Origin: Euphorbia lathyris
Lineage: Eukaryota; Streptophyta; Magnoliopsida; Malpighiales; Euphorbiaceae
NCBI RefSeq assembly: GCF_963576675.1
Contig: NC_088917.1
Location: forward strand, 17,760,001-17,824,000
Length of the DNA: 64,000 bases
Direction of reading: 5' to 3'
Of the stretch, positions 10,441 to 20,800 are shown one piece after another. How positions within the stretch are numbered: the stretch's first letter is position 1; every line of letters begins with the position of its first letter. Under the pieces are notes generated by a model, which worked only from the letters and a program-made list of their open reading frames with translations, made no database searches and was not told the DNA's origin. The translations under genes were made by a program, and so were the position numbers.

Positions 10441-12264
10441 CTACGGCTGATGCTCCCTCAGTTCCCAAAGGGTGGGATAGAATTTCTTGAGGTACTTTCC
10501 ATTGATGAACCTCTTATGTGGCTCCCCTTGCAAGCTGGCTAACCAATAAGAGTTTCCTTTTAGAACTTGGAAGACTTTGAATGGTCCTTCCCAATTTGGA
10601 GACCATTTTCCATATGCTCTATCTTTACTTCCAACTGGTAAGATGAGTTTCCAAACCATGTCTCCTTCTTCAAAGGTCTTTTTCTTCACTCTCTTATTGT
10701 ATGCTTTGGTTACTTTCTTTTTCTGGGCGATCATTCGATCAAGTGCTTGCATTCTAGCTTCATCAGATTCTTCAAGTTCCATCATCATAGCTTTTGTGTA
10801 TTCTGCTGGAGTGAGTTCATTTTGTCTGGCTACTCTGAGGGACGACACTACTACCTCCATAGGAAGCACGACATCATCTCCATATGTTAATGAGAAAGGA
10901 CTGACGCCTGTGGCACTCCTTTTTGATGTTCTGTATGCCCATAAAGTTTCTGAAAGTAAGACGTGCCATTCCCTAGGGTTATCTTCGATCATCTTTTCAA
11001 GGATGTTGATGAGAACTTTGTTGGAGGCCTCAGCTTGACCATTAGCTTGTGGATAATGAGGAGTAGAGTGCAACAACTTAATTTCATAATCTTCCATGAA
11101 GTCCTTCATGTCATCTCCGGTGAACATAGTTCCTTGGTCTGTGGTAATTGACTGAGGGATCCCGTACCTGTGAATGATGTTCTCCTTGATGAACTTCACA
11201 ACATCTCTCTGGTCCACTTTCTTCATTGGTAAGGCCTCTACCCATTTTGTGAAGTAGTCTATTGCCACGATCATAAAGTTGTGCCCTTTTGATGATGCAG
11301 GATAAATTTTCCCTATCAAATCAATTGCCCATCCTCTGAAGGGCCACGGCTTGACGATTGCGTGCATCTCATCTGCAGGAACTCTTTGAATCTGGCCATA
11401 TCTTTGGCATTGGCGGCATCCTTTTGCATAAGACATACAATCCTTCAGCATAGATGGCCAGAAGTACCCATGTCTCCTGATGAGCCACTTCATCTTGATG
11501 CCTGCCTGGTGAGCTCCACATACTCCTTCGTGGACTTGTTTCATAACTTCCATACAGTTTGGAAATCCTAAGCATTTCAGCAAAAGTCCATCTATATTTT
11601 TGCAGTACAAGTCACCTTCCATCAATAAGAAGTTCAATGCTCTAATCTTGAGGGAATAAGGTACTCGTCTTCCTGGGTTCGACAAATACTCCTTGATGGG
11701 ACTCCTCCAGTCACTAGATAGATTGACATCTGTATTGAATGTCTCCACTTGAATTCCCCTCTCCATGATGGAAGGATGTCTGAGCTTCTTGATCATTCTC
11801 AACTTATGGGTGAGTTCTTCTGACATTTTCAAACCAGAGGCTATTTGAGCAAGCTCATTAGCCTCCCAGTTCATTTCTCTTGGAACATGAAGAAAGGAGA
11901 AGTCATTGAATTCCTGTAGTAGTTGAACATCAGCTATATAATATGGAGCCAAGCTGAGACTAGTGCATTTGTATTCTCCTGATAGTTGCCTCAGCACAAG
12001 TTGGGAATCCCCTTGGATCAAGACTTCATCTGCTCCTAACTCCCTCAAGATCTCCAGGCCAATGACCGCAGCTTCATATTCAGCCTGATTGTTCGTACAT
12101 TTGAAATCTAGGTTGAAAGACATTGTTGTTTTGGTTCCCATAGGGGATATAATAACTACTCCTGCTCCTGCGGATGTCTCGGTGCTAGATCCATCAAATT
12201 TCAAAATCCATCGGGATTTTTCAACACTGAAGATTGGTAGATCTTGATCTATTTCGTCCTTCAC
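10441..12264 (-). CDS. E1 pol C-terminal part: second RNase H plus integrase
   Basis: This 607-residue open stretch belongs to the E1 polyprotein. Residues ~17-140 form the extra, archaeal-type RNase H typical of Tat elements (FDGSS, NNQAEYEA, GDSQLVL, NWEANELA). Integrase follows: a zinc-binding region ending CRQCQ (about residue 285), then the D,D,E core with D in WAIDLIGKI, D in TTDQGTMF and E in NGQAEASNK. A C-terminal region with GPFKVFQVLKGNSYWL comes last. Its M is not a natural start: the frame continues upstream through the stop at 12304-12306. It is the best-preserved E1 part and could encode folded domains. Confidence 0.9.
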   Translation of the reverse strand: MKDEIDQDLPIFSVEKSRWILKFDGSSTETSAGAGVVIISPMGTKTTMSFNLDFKCTNNQAEYEAAVIGLEILRELGADEVLIQGDSQLVLRQLSGEYKCTSLSLAPYYIADVQLLQEFNDFSFLHVPREMNWEANELAQIASGLKMSEELTHKLRMIKKLRHPSIMERGIQVETFNTDVNLSSDWRSPIKEYLSNPGRRVPYSLKIRALNFLLMEGDLYCKNIDGLLLKCLGFPNCMEVMKQVHEGVCGAHQAGIKMKWLIRRHGYFWPSMLKDCMSYAKGCRQCQRYGQIQRVPADEMHAIVKPWPFRGWAIDLIGKIYPASSKGHNFMIVAIDYFTKWVEALPMKKVDQRDVVKFIKENIIHRYGIPQSITTDQGTMFTGDDMKDFMEDYEIKLLHSTPHYPQANGQAEASNKVLINILEKMIEDNPREWHVLLSETLWAYRTSKRSATGVSPFSLTYGDDVVLPMEVVVSSLRVARQNELTPAEYTKAMMMELEESDEARMQALDRMIAQKKKVTKAYNKRVKKKTFEEGDMVWKLILPVGSKDRAYGKWSPNWEGPFKVFQVLKGNSYWLASLQGEPHKRFINGKYLKKFYPTLWELREHQP

Positions 12265-12303
12265 ATCAAGACAAGGATGATCTGCAAGGAAATCTGCAAG
12301 TGC

Positions 12304-12732
12304 TTACCCCTTCACTGATTTTTGAGGATAGTACACCAGAGTAAACTCTGCCAAAGCCAGCGACCACTTTCCAATCCTCCCAGTTATGAGCGGCTTATTC
12401 AATATGTACTTGATCAAGTCAGTCTGAGATACCACCAACACCCTTGCCCCAATCATATAATGCCGCAGTTTGGTACAAGCAAAATACAATGTAAGACAGA
12501 GTTTCTCGATTGGTGAATATTTTACCTCAGTTGCATTCAAGAATCTACTCAGATAATATATTGCCTGCTCATATCCTTTGGAATTGTTTTGTGCTAACAA
12601 GCATCCAATGGAATCATGAGCGGCAGATAGATAAAGTTTCAGAGGTACACCTGCCTTGGCGGCATAAGTACAGGAGGTTTGCATAGATACTCTTTGATAC
12701 TCTGGAAGGCTTGCTGATGGTGTTCCTCCCAT
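12304..12732 (-). pseudogene. E1 reverse-transcriptase-linked RNase H
   Basis: It encodes the first RNase H that follows reverse transcriptase in Ty3/gypsy pol: LKLYLSAAHDSIGCLL, then AIYYLSRFLNATEVKYSPIE. The first ~30 residues are out of frame with the protein. The true frame enters from 12639-13379 by a frameshift near 12665. It ends at an in-frame TAA (12304-12306), in the same frame as the integrase ORF downstream, consistent with a C-to-T change. Confidence 0.85.
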
Positions 12733-13379
12733 TTAAATTCATCTTCCTTCTTTAACCGCAGCAAATCAGAAAATGTCTTAGACTTTCCAGCCAAGTTGGA
12801 GATGAACCTCCTGAGATAATTCACTTGCCCCAAGAACCGCTGAAGCTCCTTTTTTGTTTGAGGGGATTTGGACTCCATGATCGCCTTGGCTTTGTTCTGA
12901 TCTATCTCCACGCCTCTTTGGTGCACCAGGAACCCGAGGAAGTTTCCAGCTTTCACCCCAAAAGAACACTTGAGGGGATTAAGTTTCAGTTGATGCTCCC
13001 TCATCCTCTGAAAACCACATCTCAAGTGATCTATGTGCTCCATTTCTTTTTTGGACTTTATGACGATGTCATTAATGTAAACTTCAAGATTTTTTCCAAT
13101 CATATCATGGAAAATGGCATTCATGGCTCTTTGGTAGGTAGCACCTGCATTCTTCAAGCCAAAAGGCATGACCAGCCACTCAAATGTACCAATAGCACCT
13201 GGACATCGAAAGGCGGTCTTTGAAGTATCTTCTTCAGCAATGGCAATTTGATTATATCCTGCCACACAATCTAAAAAAGATAAAAGCTCATTGTTAGCTA
13301 CTGCATCCACCAACATGTCTGCCATGGGCATCACATACACATCCTTCGGAGTTGCTGTATTAAGGTCTCTGAAGTCCAC
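12639..13379 (-). pseudogene. E1 reverse transcriptase core
   Basis: This carries the palm and fingers of a gypsy reverse transcriptase: VDFRDLN region at the start, FLDCVAGYNQIAI, the PFGLKNAGATYQR block, and LGFLVHQRG. The catalytic box normally reads Y-x-D-D; here it reads YINDIVI (around 13064-13084), so the first catalytic Asp is Asn. That change alone should abolish polymerisation. The stop at 13386-13388 separates it in frame from its N-terminal part. It loses frame near 12665 before RNase H. Confidence 0.9.
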
Positions 13380-13385
13380 ACAAAC

Positions 13386-14120
13386 TCATAGCTTGCCATT
13401 CTTCTTTACCACCGGTACAACATTAGATAACCATTGAGCATACCTGATGGGCCTTATGAATCCAGCTTTCAGCAACTTTTCAATTTCTTCCTTCACCTTC
13501 AATTCTACCTCTTTGGACATTCTTCTGGGAGGTTGTTTATAAGGTTTGAATTCTGGCTTCATTGGCAGACGATGCTCCACCAACTTTCTACTGAGTCCAG
13601 GCATCTCATGATACTCCCATGCAAAGCAATCCTTGTACTCTTGCAACAATGCAATGAGTCTCTCTTTGATGTGTGGATCCAAAAGACTACTGATGTATGT
13701 ACATCTTAGGTTCTCAGAAGTTCCCAAGTTCACTTCCTCCAATGGATCTCTGGCCAATGATCTGTCATCCTCTAGTGGTGAAGGAGCTGGTTTCAATTCA
13801 TCTATCTGGATGACGTTTTCACTTTCTTCTTCCGGAGGCTCTTCTTCATAGATTACTTCAGCACCCAGAGCCTCCAGATCTTCTTCCTTCTGCAATTCCT
13901 CCAACACCTGCTGCACTTGGGCTTTTTGTATGGCAGCGGCAACTATTGCCATTTCTTTCTCATTATGCTTACTAATCATCGATTTCTTCGATGATCGGTT
14001 CTCCCAACGCTCCCCAAGCTTTGGATGGAACGATGGCTGATGGTTGGAGGATAGCTTTCCCTTTGTTTTGACATTGCTTCTTCCAGGTGATACTTTTGGG
14101 TCCTCCTCTCTTGCTTTCAC
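13386..14120 (-). pseudogene. E1 protease-RT linker and start of reverse transcriptase
   Basis: The C-terminal half has the Tat/gypsy entry to reverse transcriptase: FAWEYHEMPGLSRKLVEHRL, then GFIRPIRYAQWLSNVVPVVK. The N-terminal ~45 residues overlap the protease ORF in another frame and are not authentic; the frameshift lies near 13985. It ends at TGA 13386-13388, in frame with the next reverse transcriptase segment. Confidence 0.8.
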
Positions 14121-15369
14121 CTTTGAACTCTATTGGACCCACAGCTCCATCATAGTACCTTGCCTCCACGGAATCGGCTTGAGTTGTAAATGGTTTCCCA
14201 TCTGCCCAGACAACTTCTACTTCATTCCCTTTCCAAAAAAGCAAGAATTGATGGAGTGACGACGGTACACACCAATTGGCATGAATCCAGTCTCTCCCTA
14301 GCAAGATTTGATAGCTTGCTGTTGAATCAACAACGAAGAATGCTGCCATAGATGTGTTGCTTCCCACAGTAATATCTACTGGCAGAACTCCTAAGGTTTT
14401 GGTGGTTTCCCCTGTGAAAGCTGACACCATAACCTCTGTGGCAATTAGATCTTCTATTGACTTTCCCAAGGTCTTCATCATCCTAAATGGCATGATATTC
14501 ACTGCAGAGCCATTATCGATCAACACCTTTGATACTGGCTTGCCATTTAGATGTGCCTTGATGTAAAGAGGCCTGATGTGTTTGGTCATGCTATCTGCAG
14601 GTTTCTCAAAAAACACTCTTTTTGGTTCTCCTGGGCCACTCGATTGAATTGAGACTCCACTGGTGAATGAATCTCTTTTCTCAGGAATAGGTGAACTATT
14701 CTCCTCTTCAGCATGATGATCCCTTGAATTTCCTAGGAAATCGGCTGGCAATGTCACTGATGCTGTTGCACACCTGATAGGTATCACCATGTCACCTATT
14801 CGCACATTTTGAATGATTTCCTCTGGCTCCTCCTCTGAAACTATTGGTTCTGGCTCACCAGCTTTCACTTCTTCTTTTTCTGCCGGTTCCCCTACTTCCT
14901 CTTTCTCATCATGGTGTCTTTCAACAGCTGCCCTCTTACGTTGCATCCTTCTCTTCTGTGTTCTTGTAAGAGGTTGGGGGAACTTTTTATGGTGCACCAC
15001 GCGCCACTTACCAGAAGTTTCTGCTTGAGGCACCACAAAACGAGGTCTTCTCTGATTGGCAGTTGGGGAATACTTCTCTCGGTGAAATTCACTTCTTGGA
15101 GGTTTTTGATTCCTCTCAGTCTGAACTCTTCTTTCATAATGATTCCCTCCGATGCTCTTCACTTCTACTCGAATTTTTGATTTCTGCCCCCCTTGCTCAC
15201 TGGTGTTAGCTTGAACTTCCTCGGGACCTCTAAGATACTCCTTAGGGATCCAAGTATGGTAACTTCTGCCTTTCTCCTTCTTGGACTCTCTAAGTTTCAA
15301 ATGAAGGTCTCCCTTCTTCCTATTGAGGACATCTCGCATATCCACTGCCACCATGTTCATAGTCAACAC
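13972..15369 (-). pseudogene. E1 gag tail and aspartic protease
   Basis: This 465-residue frame continues gag in phase across a TAA at 15385-15387. About residues 265-360 form the retropepsin-like protease. The active-site region reads VLIDNGSAVNIMP, with Asn where D-T/S-G is usual; D-x-G-S/A variants are common in Tat proteases. A later ILLGRDWIH closes the fold. The N-terminal part is rich in Lys, Arg and Glu. It ends near the frameshift leading to reverse transcriptase. Confidence 0.85.
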
Positions 15370-15384
15370 CGGTGGAAAAGGATC

Positions 15385-15960
15385 TTAATCAACCAACATT
15401 GCTTCTTTCTTCTCTGGGAACTTAAGAATTCCCTTGTTGATTCTTTCCTGAACTGCATTCTTGAAGCCCCAACAACTGTTGGTTGCATGATTCCAGGAAT
15501 CATGATACTTGCAATATGTCTTCCCTTTGGTTTCTTCTTTTGTTGGCATTTTATGACCTGCAGGCAAAGTAATAAACTTCTCCTTTAAGAGAAAGTCAAA
15601 GAGAGCATCACTCTTGGACACATCAAAACTGAATTGCGGAGGTTTATCATTGAAAGATTTCTTTACTACATCATGTCCTCCGGTGGACTGGAGTAAGGGG
15701 CAAACATGAGTCCCTGTACTTTTAAGATCTGCCACTACAACTTCATGGTATATTTCTTGACAGTAAGTTCCCATGGCACTCTTCTTTCTGTGACTCTCTT
15801 CCCTCAATAGATCTTCGTACTCTGTCACCTTGGCAGCTAACTCATAAAAGTCTCTGAACTCCATCCCTTGGAACTTCTTCCTCAGCTCAATGTCAAGTCC
15901 CCTTTGGGCCATCTTCACGTATTCTACCTCTGGGAGATAGACATTGCATCTGTTCCTCAT
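15385..15960 (-). pseudogene. E1 gag, C-terminal half
   Basis: The frame is continuous with 15970-16613 apart from a TGA at 15970-15972 and is followed by a TAA at 15385-15387. It contains the end of the retrotransposon gag domain and a knuckle-like C-x2-H-x5-H-x4-C pattern in YCKYHDSWNHATNSCW, as in Tat gags. Confidence 0.85.
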
Positions 15961-15969
15961 CTTCTTGAA

Positions 15970-16613
15970 TCAAGAAATGAACTGGTCTGCTCTTTCACCT
16001 CCCTTTTGAGTAAGCCTAGAAAGTTCTGTAACACATACTTCTGGCTCTGCCCGGAAGAATTGAGTGTGAAATTGCCTCTCCATATCTTGCCAACCATGGA
16101 TAGAGTTCCTAGGGAGAGTAGCATACCAAGTGAAGGCTGGTCCCGTCAGAGAATTTGGGAAAAGCCTCAACTTGAGATGGTTGAAGTTAGGGTAGTTGGC
16201 AAGTTCTCCACATTGGATCGTGAACCTTGCTACGTGCTCCAAAGTTGACAAGCCATCTTCCCTAGAAAATAGGGAGAAGTCAGGTACTCTGTATCCCCTT
16301 GGGTAAGGATTCTCCATGTCAATCGCATGAGGGTAAGGCTTGTGGAACTCAGGGCGGCCAACTTCACGGAGGCCGGGCCCATACAGCTCTTGGACAACTT
16401 CTCTCATTGCTTCCATATTGAATGCTGGAACTTGTTGAGGCATGCCATTCTGATGGTGACCGTAAGGCATATGAAGAAATCCAGTGTTCTTTCCATTGCC
16501 TCTATAGTTGCCCCCCATGTCCCTAGTGATATGGTGGCCTCCTGCCTCCTCATGATACGAAGCTACGTGGGAGGTAGGATTAGTGTTTCCAAAATATTGA
16601 GAAACAGGTGACT
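15970..16613 (-). pseudogene. E1 gag, central part, cut at the inversion breakpoint
   Basis: It encodes the capsid-like gag domain: DGLSTLEHVARFTIQCGEL, then LRLFPNSLTGPAFTWY and WQDMERQFHTQFF. An open frame appears to start at 16674, but its first ~20 codons are antisense E2 LTR. True gag sequence begins at 16613. Its N-terminal part is at 38836-39229 in the opposite orientation, and the reading phase of the two sides agrees. A TGA at 15970-15972 ends this segment. Confidence 0.9.
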
Positions 16614-17653
16614 CGTTCGTTCGGGTGGATAAAGATGTCCTTTCACAACGGATACGATCCTTCACAACGGACACGACACTTCAATCACGACTCTTCAACA
16701 TCTATAAATAAAGAGTTGATTTGAGAGTTGAAATGGATAATGAGATATGTAGAAGAAAGAGATTAGTATAGAATTTATGCAGAAATTCCGAGTCAAGTGA
16801 TTCAGAATTTAGATTTCATTTCTGTTCAAAACAATATGATGTACACACATTGTTTATTCAATAATAACAAATTCAGTAACGTTTAGACATTGTTCCAATT
16901 AAGTTTTCATTTTGGTAGTAGACAGACCCCGTCTCTATTACGAAGATTCAACGAGAAGATTGAGTAGAAGATCCTCCCCTGAGCCTGACAAACTCTAACG
17001 AAACCCAAGGAAAGGATTGACAACCCGTTCACTTGCAAGTCGTCAAATGTTTCCATGCTCCATGTTCTCTGTAAACTTGTATCAATTTATATTTCATCTA
17101 ATAAAGTCTGTTCTATTCGATAAATTTTTATGCAGCACTTTGGTAAAGGATCCGAAGTGGATTGATGCTGGTGTTTTCATTAAAACGTAGTTTAATTCAA
17201 AATCTTTACAAGGAAACTTTGTTGAACACTTAGACAAATTATTATCTCGGTAGAGTTTTAATTTGATTAAGGGCAAGTATCCCGGATAAGGGTATTGTCA
17301 TGTTCAAAGCCTAAAAATTAGAGGTTCCGTCATAATTTATACAAAGTTTAAAGTTGTTTTCTTTGCTTAATGAAACGAATACATTTGTTTACTTTTCTAA
17401 AAAGTACTAAGCGTTCCTGTCTTGCAAATTCATTCTTAAATCAGAATATTTTCTAACATTTTCATACTCTAATCTAATTCTTATTCTAACAGATTCAAAA
17501 CCAAAACCGATTTAACGATTTTCCTTACTATAAATCTTATAAGTAAATTTAACCGATTCAAAATAAGTTTTTGTTAAAAAAAACGTTCCCTGTGGGATCG
17601 ATATCTTTTATTACTACAAGCGTATACCGTGCACTTGCAGAAATCGCTCAACA
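16614..17653 (+). repeat. E2 5' LTR, 3' part only
   Basis: It matches 28794-29795 closely, ending in CA just before the primer site. It contains TATAAATA near 16702. Relative to the 3' LTR it has a ~60 bp extra segment near 17505-17560 and lacks 12-15 bp near 17330. Its missing 5' part is at 39230-39658; 10 bp (28784-28793 in the intact LTR) are absent from both pieces. Confidence 0.95.
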
Positions 17654-17659
17654 AGTTTT

Positions 17660-17677
17660 TGGCGCCGTTGCCGGGGA
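17660..17677 (+). other. E2 primer-binding site
   Basis: TGGCGCCGTTGCCGGGGA lies 6 bases after the LTR. It matches the complement of the 3' end of plant tRNA-Asp, the usual primer of Athila-type elements. The same site occurs in E3 on the minus strand. Confidence 0.85.
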
Positions 17678-17826
17678 ACGCCAAAATTTTTGACAAAAAT
17701 TTAGATTTTGTGTATTTTATTTCGAATCTAGGTTTATTCATACTTATTCAAACTTTTATATTTTATTTATTTTTAGTTACTAACATATTTATTTTTCAAA
17801 TTCTGTTTTGTAGGTAGTTTCGGTTC

Positions 17827-20800
17827 GTGCGAAATTTCAGGTTCATGCGCAGTTCTCAAAGTTCAGGCACGTCACCAGATCCTATTGACCCAAAAATTGA
17901 AAGAACTCTTAAAAAGAACAAGAAAGAAAAGAAAAACAAAAACAAAACTCCAATAAAAACTAGAATTACCGAGCCAGAAGTTATGACCACACTTATGGAT
18001 TACGTTAGGCCAGGAGTGGCCGGTGTAACGAACAGTATAGTTAGACCCCAAATTAATGCAAATCAATTTGAGATTAAGCCAGCTTTGCTTAATATGTTAC
18101 AAAATAACGTAACATTTTACGGGTTACCTAACGAAAATCCTAACACCCATTTGACAAATTTCTTAGAAATTTGTGACACTTTTAAAATACCAAATGTGAC
18201 TGCAGAAGCAATTAATCTTCGCCTTTTTCCTTTTACTTTGAAGGATCGAGCCAAAGAATGGTTGACTTCTATGCCAGCCGCAACATTTGAGACTTGGGAG
18301 CAATTAGCCCAAGCATTTTTATCAAAAAAATTTCCTTTAGCAAAAACCGCAAGAGTCATTAAAGAGTTAACATCTTTTTCTCAAAATGATAATGAAACTC
18401 TTTATGAGGCTTGGGAACGTTTTAAAGAACTTCAACGTTTATGCCCGCACCACCAATTGCCCGCTGAACTTTTAATGCAAACATTTTATAATGGGCTAAA
18501 TCCTACAACTAGAGGTTCATTGGACGCTATGTCTGGAGGGTTATTCATGAAGAAAACATATGCCCAAGTAAGAGAACTTTTGGAGGAAATGGCAATTAAC
18601 AGCAGTATGTGGCCCGCGGAACGTGGACACGTACCAATAGCGAAACCATTATCCTCAACTACGTCATCAGTTAAAGGTATAGTGAATCTTGATCCAGTTG
18701 CGATGTTGCAAGCCCAGTTTTCTGCCTTATCGCACAAAATTGATAGGTTTATGGCACCGTGTGATCCTAATGGTAAGCCAATCCAAACGGATGTGGATTA
18801 TGAAGGTATGAGCGAAATTGAACAGGTAAACTTTGTCCAAGGGCAAAACCAACCTAATAACCCTTACTCCAATACATATAATCCTGGATGGAGAAATCAT
18901 CCTAACTTTAACTGGAGAGATAATAATAATAATGCTAATGCTAATCAAAATCGTACCACTAATTATCAAAATCAATCAAGAGATACGATTAGCACTTTAT
19001 CTTCTAAAATCGACAAATTTATTAATGCTATGAGCGGAAAAATAAGTAATCACGACGATGGTTTTAAACGGATCGAAAATAAATTCGATCAGCTTATTAA
19101 AAACCAATCATCTAGCATCCATAATTTGGAGGTTCAAATCGGACAACTCGCTAAATCAATTCCATCCCGCAAGGAGGGAAGTCTTCCAAGCCATACGGAA
19201 GAAAATCCGAAAGAGCATGTTAAGGCTATCACTCTTCGTTCAGGGAAAAATTACTTAGGTCTGGAAATGCCCGGAAATTCGACTTTACCTAGAACTGATT
19301 TACCAAAGTCCAAAGAAGATATATTAAATCAAAAAGATGCACCAATTGACTCTAGTACAAAACCTTTTGTACCCAAACCACCTTTTCCACACAAAGTCCG
19401 TAATAAGGACTATGACAAACAACTTTTAACATTTTTAGACAAACTTAAAAATTTGCATATTAATTTGACGTTTATGGATGCGATTACGCAAATTCCCAAT
19501 TATGGTAAATTCCTCAAAGATTTAATTTCAAAGAAAATCAGTTGGGAAGGAATTTCATCCATTTCACTAACTGAAGATTGCAGTTCAATTGTGTCCAGTA
19601 ATTTGCCCACAAAACTCAAAGATCCCGGATGTTTTACCATTCCGTGTAAATTGGGAGATATTGAATTTCCCAGTTGTCTCTGTGATTTAGGAGCAAGCAT
19701 TAACTTGATGCCATTATCTATTTTTAATAAGTTAGGCTTAGAAGAAGATATCAAATGTACCAATATGGTTTTGCAATTAGCGGATCAAACCACTAAAAGA
19801 CCATACGGTATAATTGAGGATGTTTTAGTTAAAGTTGACAAATTTATTTTTCCTACCGATTTCGTTATTTTAGATTTTGCTTATGACATTAATTGTCCGC
19901 TAATCTTTGGTAGACCGTTCATGAACACGGGACGTGCTCTAGTTGATGTGTCGGAAGGGAAAGTAGTTTTACGAATAGGAGATGATAAGATTGAGTTTGA
20001 TATGAACCAAGCGATGAAATATCCTATGGAAGATTTCGCTTGTATGAAACTTGATTTGATTGAAGAATGTGTCAATGACATTGTTCAAAAAGAAGAAATA
20101 ATAGAACCTATAATGAGTGAGGAACTAGAAGATAAGGACCCAGAACCTTTGATTCGAGAAGATGGACCGGTTCCGCCTTTGATTATAGTTCCACCTAAAT
20201 TAGAACTTAAAGAATTACCAAGTCATTTGAGGTACGCTTTCTTAGGCGAAGGCGATTCTCTACCTATAATTATCTCTAACAAGTTAACACAGGTTCAAGA
20301 AGAGAAATTGAAAGGAGTTGTTAGAAATAGGATAGGAAGTATGGGTTGGCAAATTTCAGACTTAAAAGGTATTAATCCGAGTATTGTAATGTATAGAATT
20401 CACTTAGAAGAAGATAAGCCACCTAAAGCGGATAGACAAAGACGCCTAAATCCGAATATGAAGGAAGTAGTCAAAAATGAGATTACTAAACTTCTGGACA
20501 ATGGAATCATCTACCCTATTTCGGATAGTGAATGGGTTAGTCCAATCCATTGTGTACCAAAAAAGGGAGGCATAACAGTTGTAAGGAATGAAGAAGGCGA
20601 ATTAATACCTACACGAACCACCACTGGTTGGAGGGTTTGTATAGACTATAGGAACCTAAATAAAGCAACTAGGAAAGATCATTTTCCTCTACCTTTCATT
20701 GATCAAATGATCGAAAGGATAGCTGGTCATGCTTTCTACTGTTTTCTAGACGGTTACTCCGGATTCTTTCAAATATATATTTACCCGGATGACCAAGATA

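Larger units (their letters stand above)
8463..16613 (-). mobile_element. E1: Tat-lineage Ty3/gypsy retrotransposon, main part
   Basis: On the minus strand this holds gag (from an internal position), protease, reverse transcriptase, RNase H, a second RNase H, integrase, a 3' untranslated region, polypurine tract and 3' LTR. The second RNase H before integrase marks the Tat lineage. The missing start (5' LTR, primer site, first ~130 codons of gag) lies at 38119-39229 on the other strand. Together the element is about 9.26 kb. It is disabled by four in-frame stops, two frameshifts and an altered catalytic box. Confidence 0.9.

Noticed and set aside
16615..16674. N-terminal ~20 residues of the open frame ending at 15970
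   Set aside because: This part is antisense E2 LTR read through the inversion breakpoint, not gag.
17094..17276. 60-residue minus-strand ORF found twice (also 29274-29456)
   Set aside because: It lies in the E2 LTR and repeats only because the LTR does. No coding support.
17660..17677. tRNA-like sequence (also at 46041-46058)
   Set aside because: It is only the 18-base primer-binding complement of a tRNA 3' end. No cloverleaf surrounds it.
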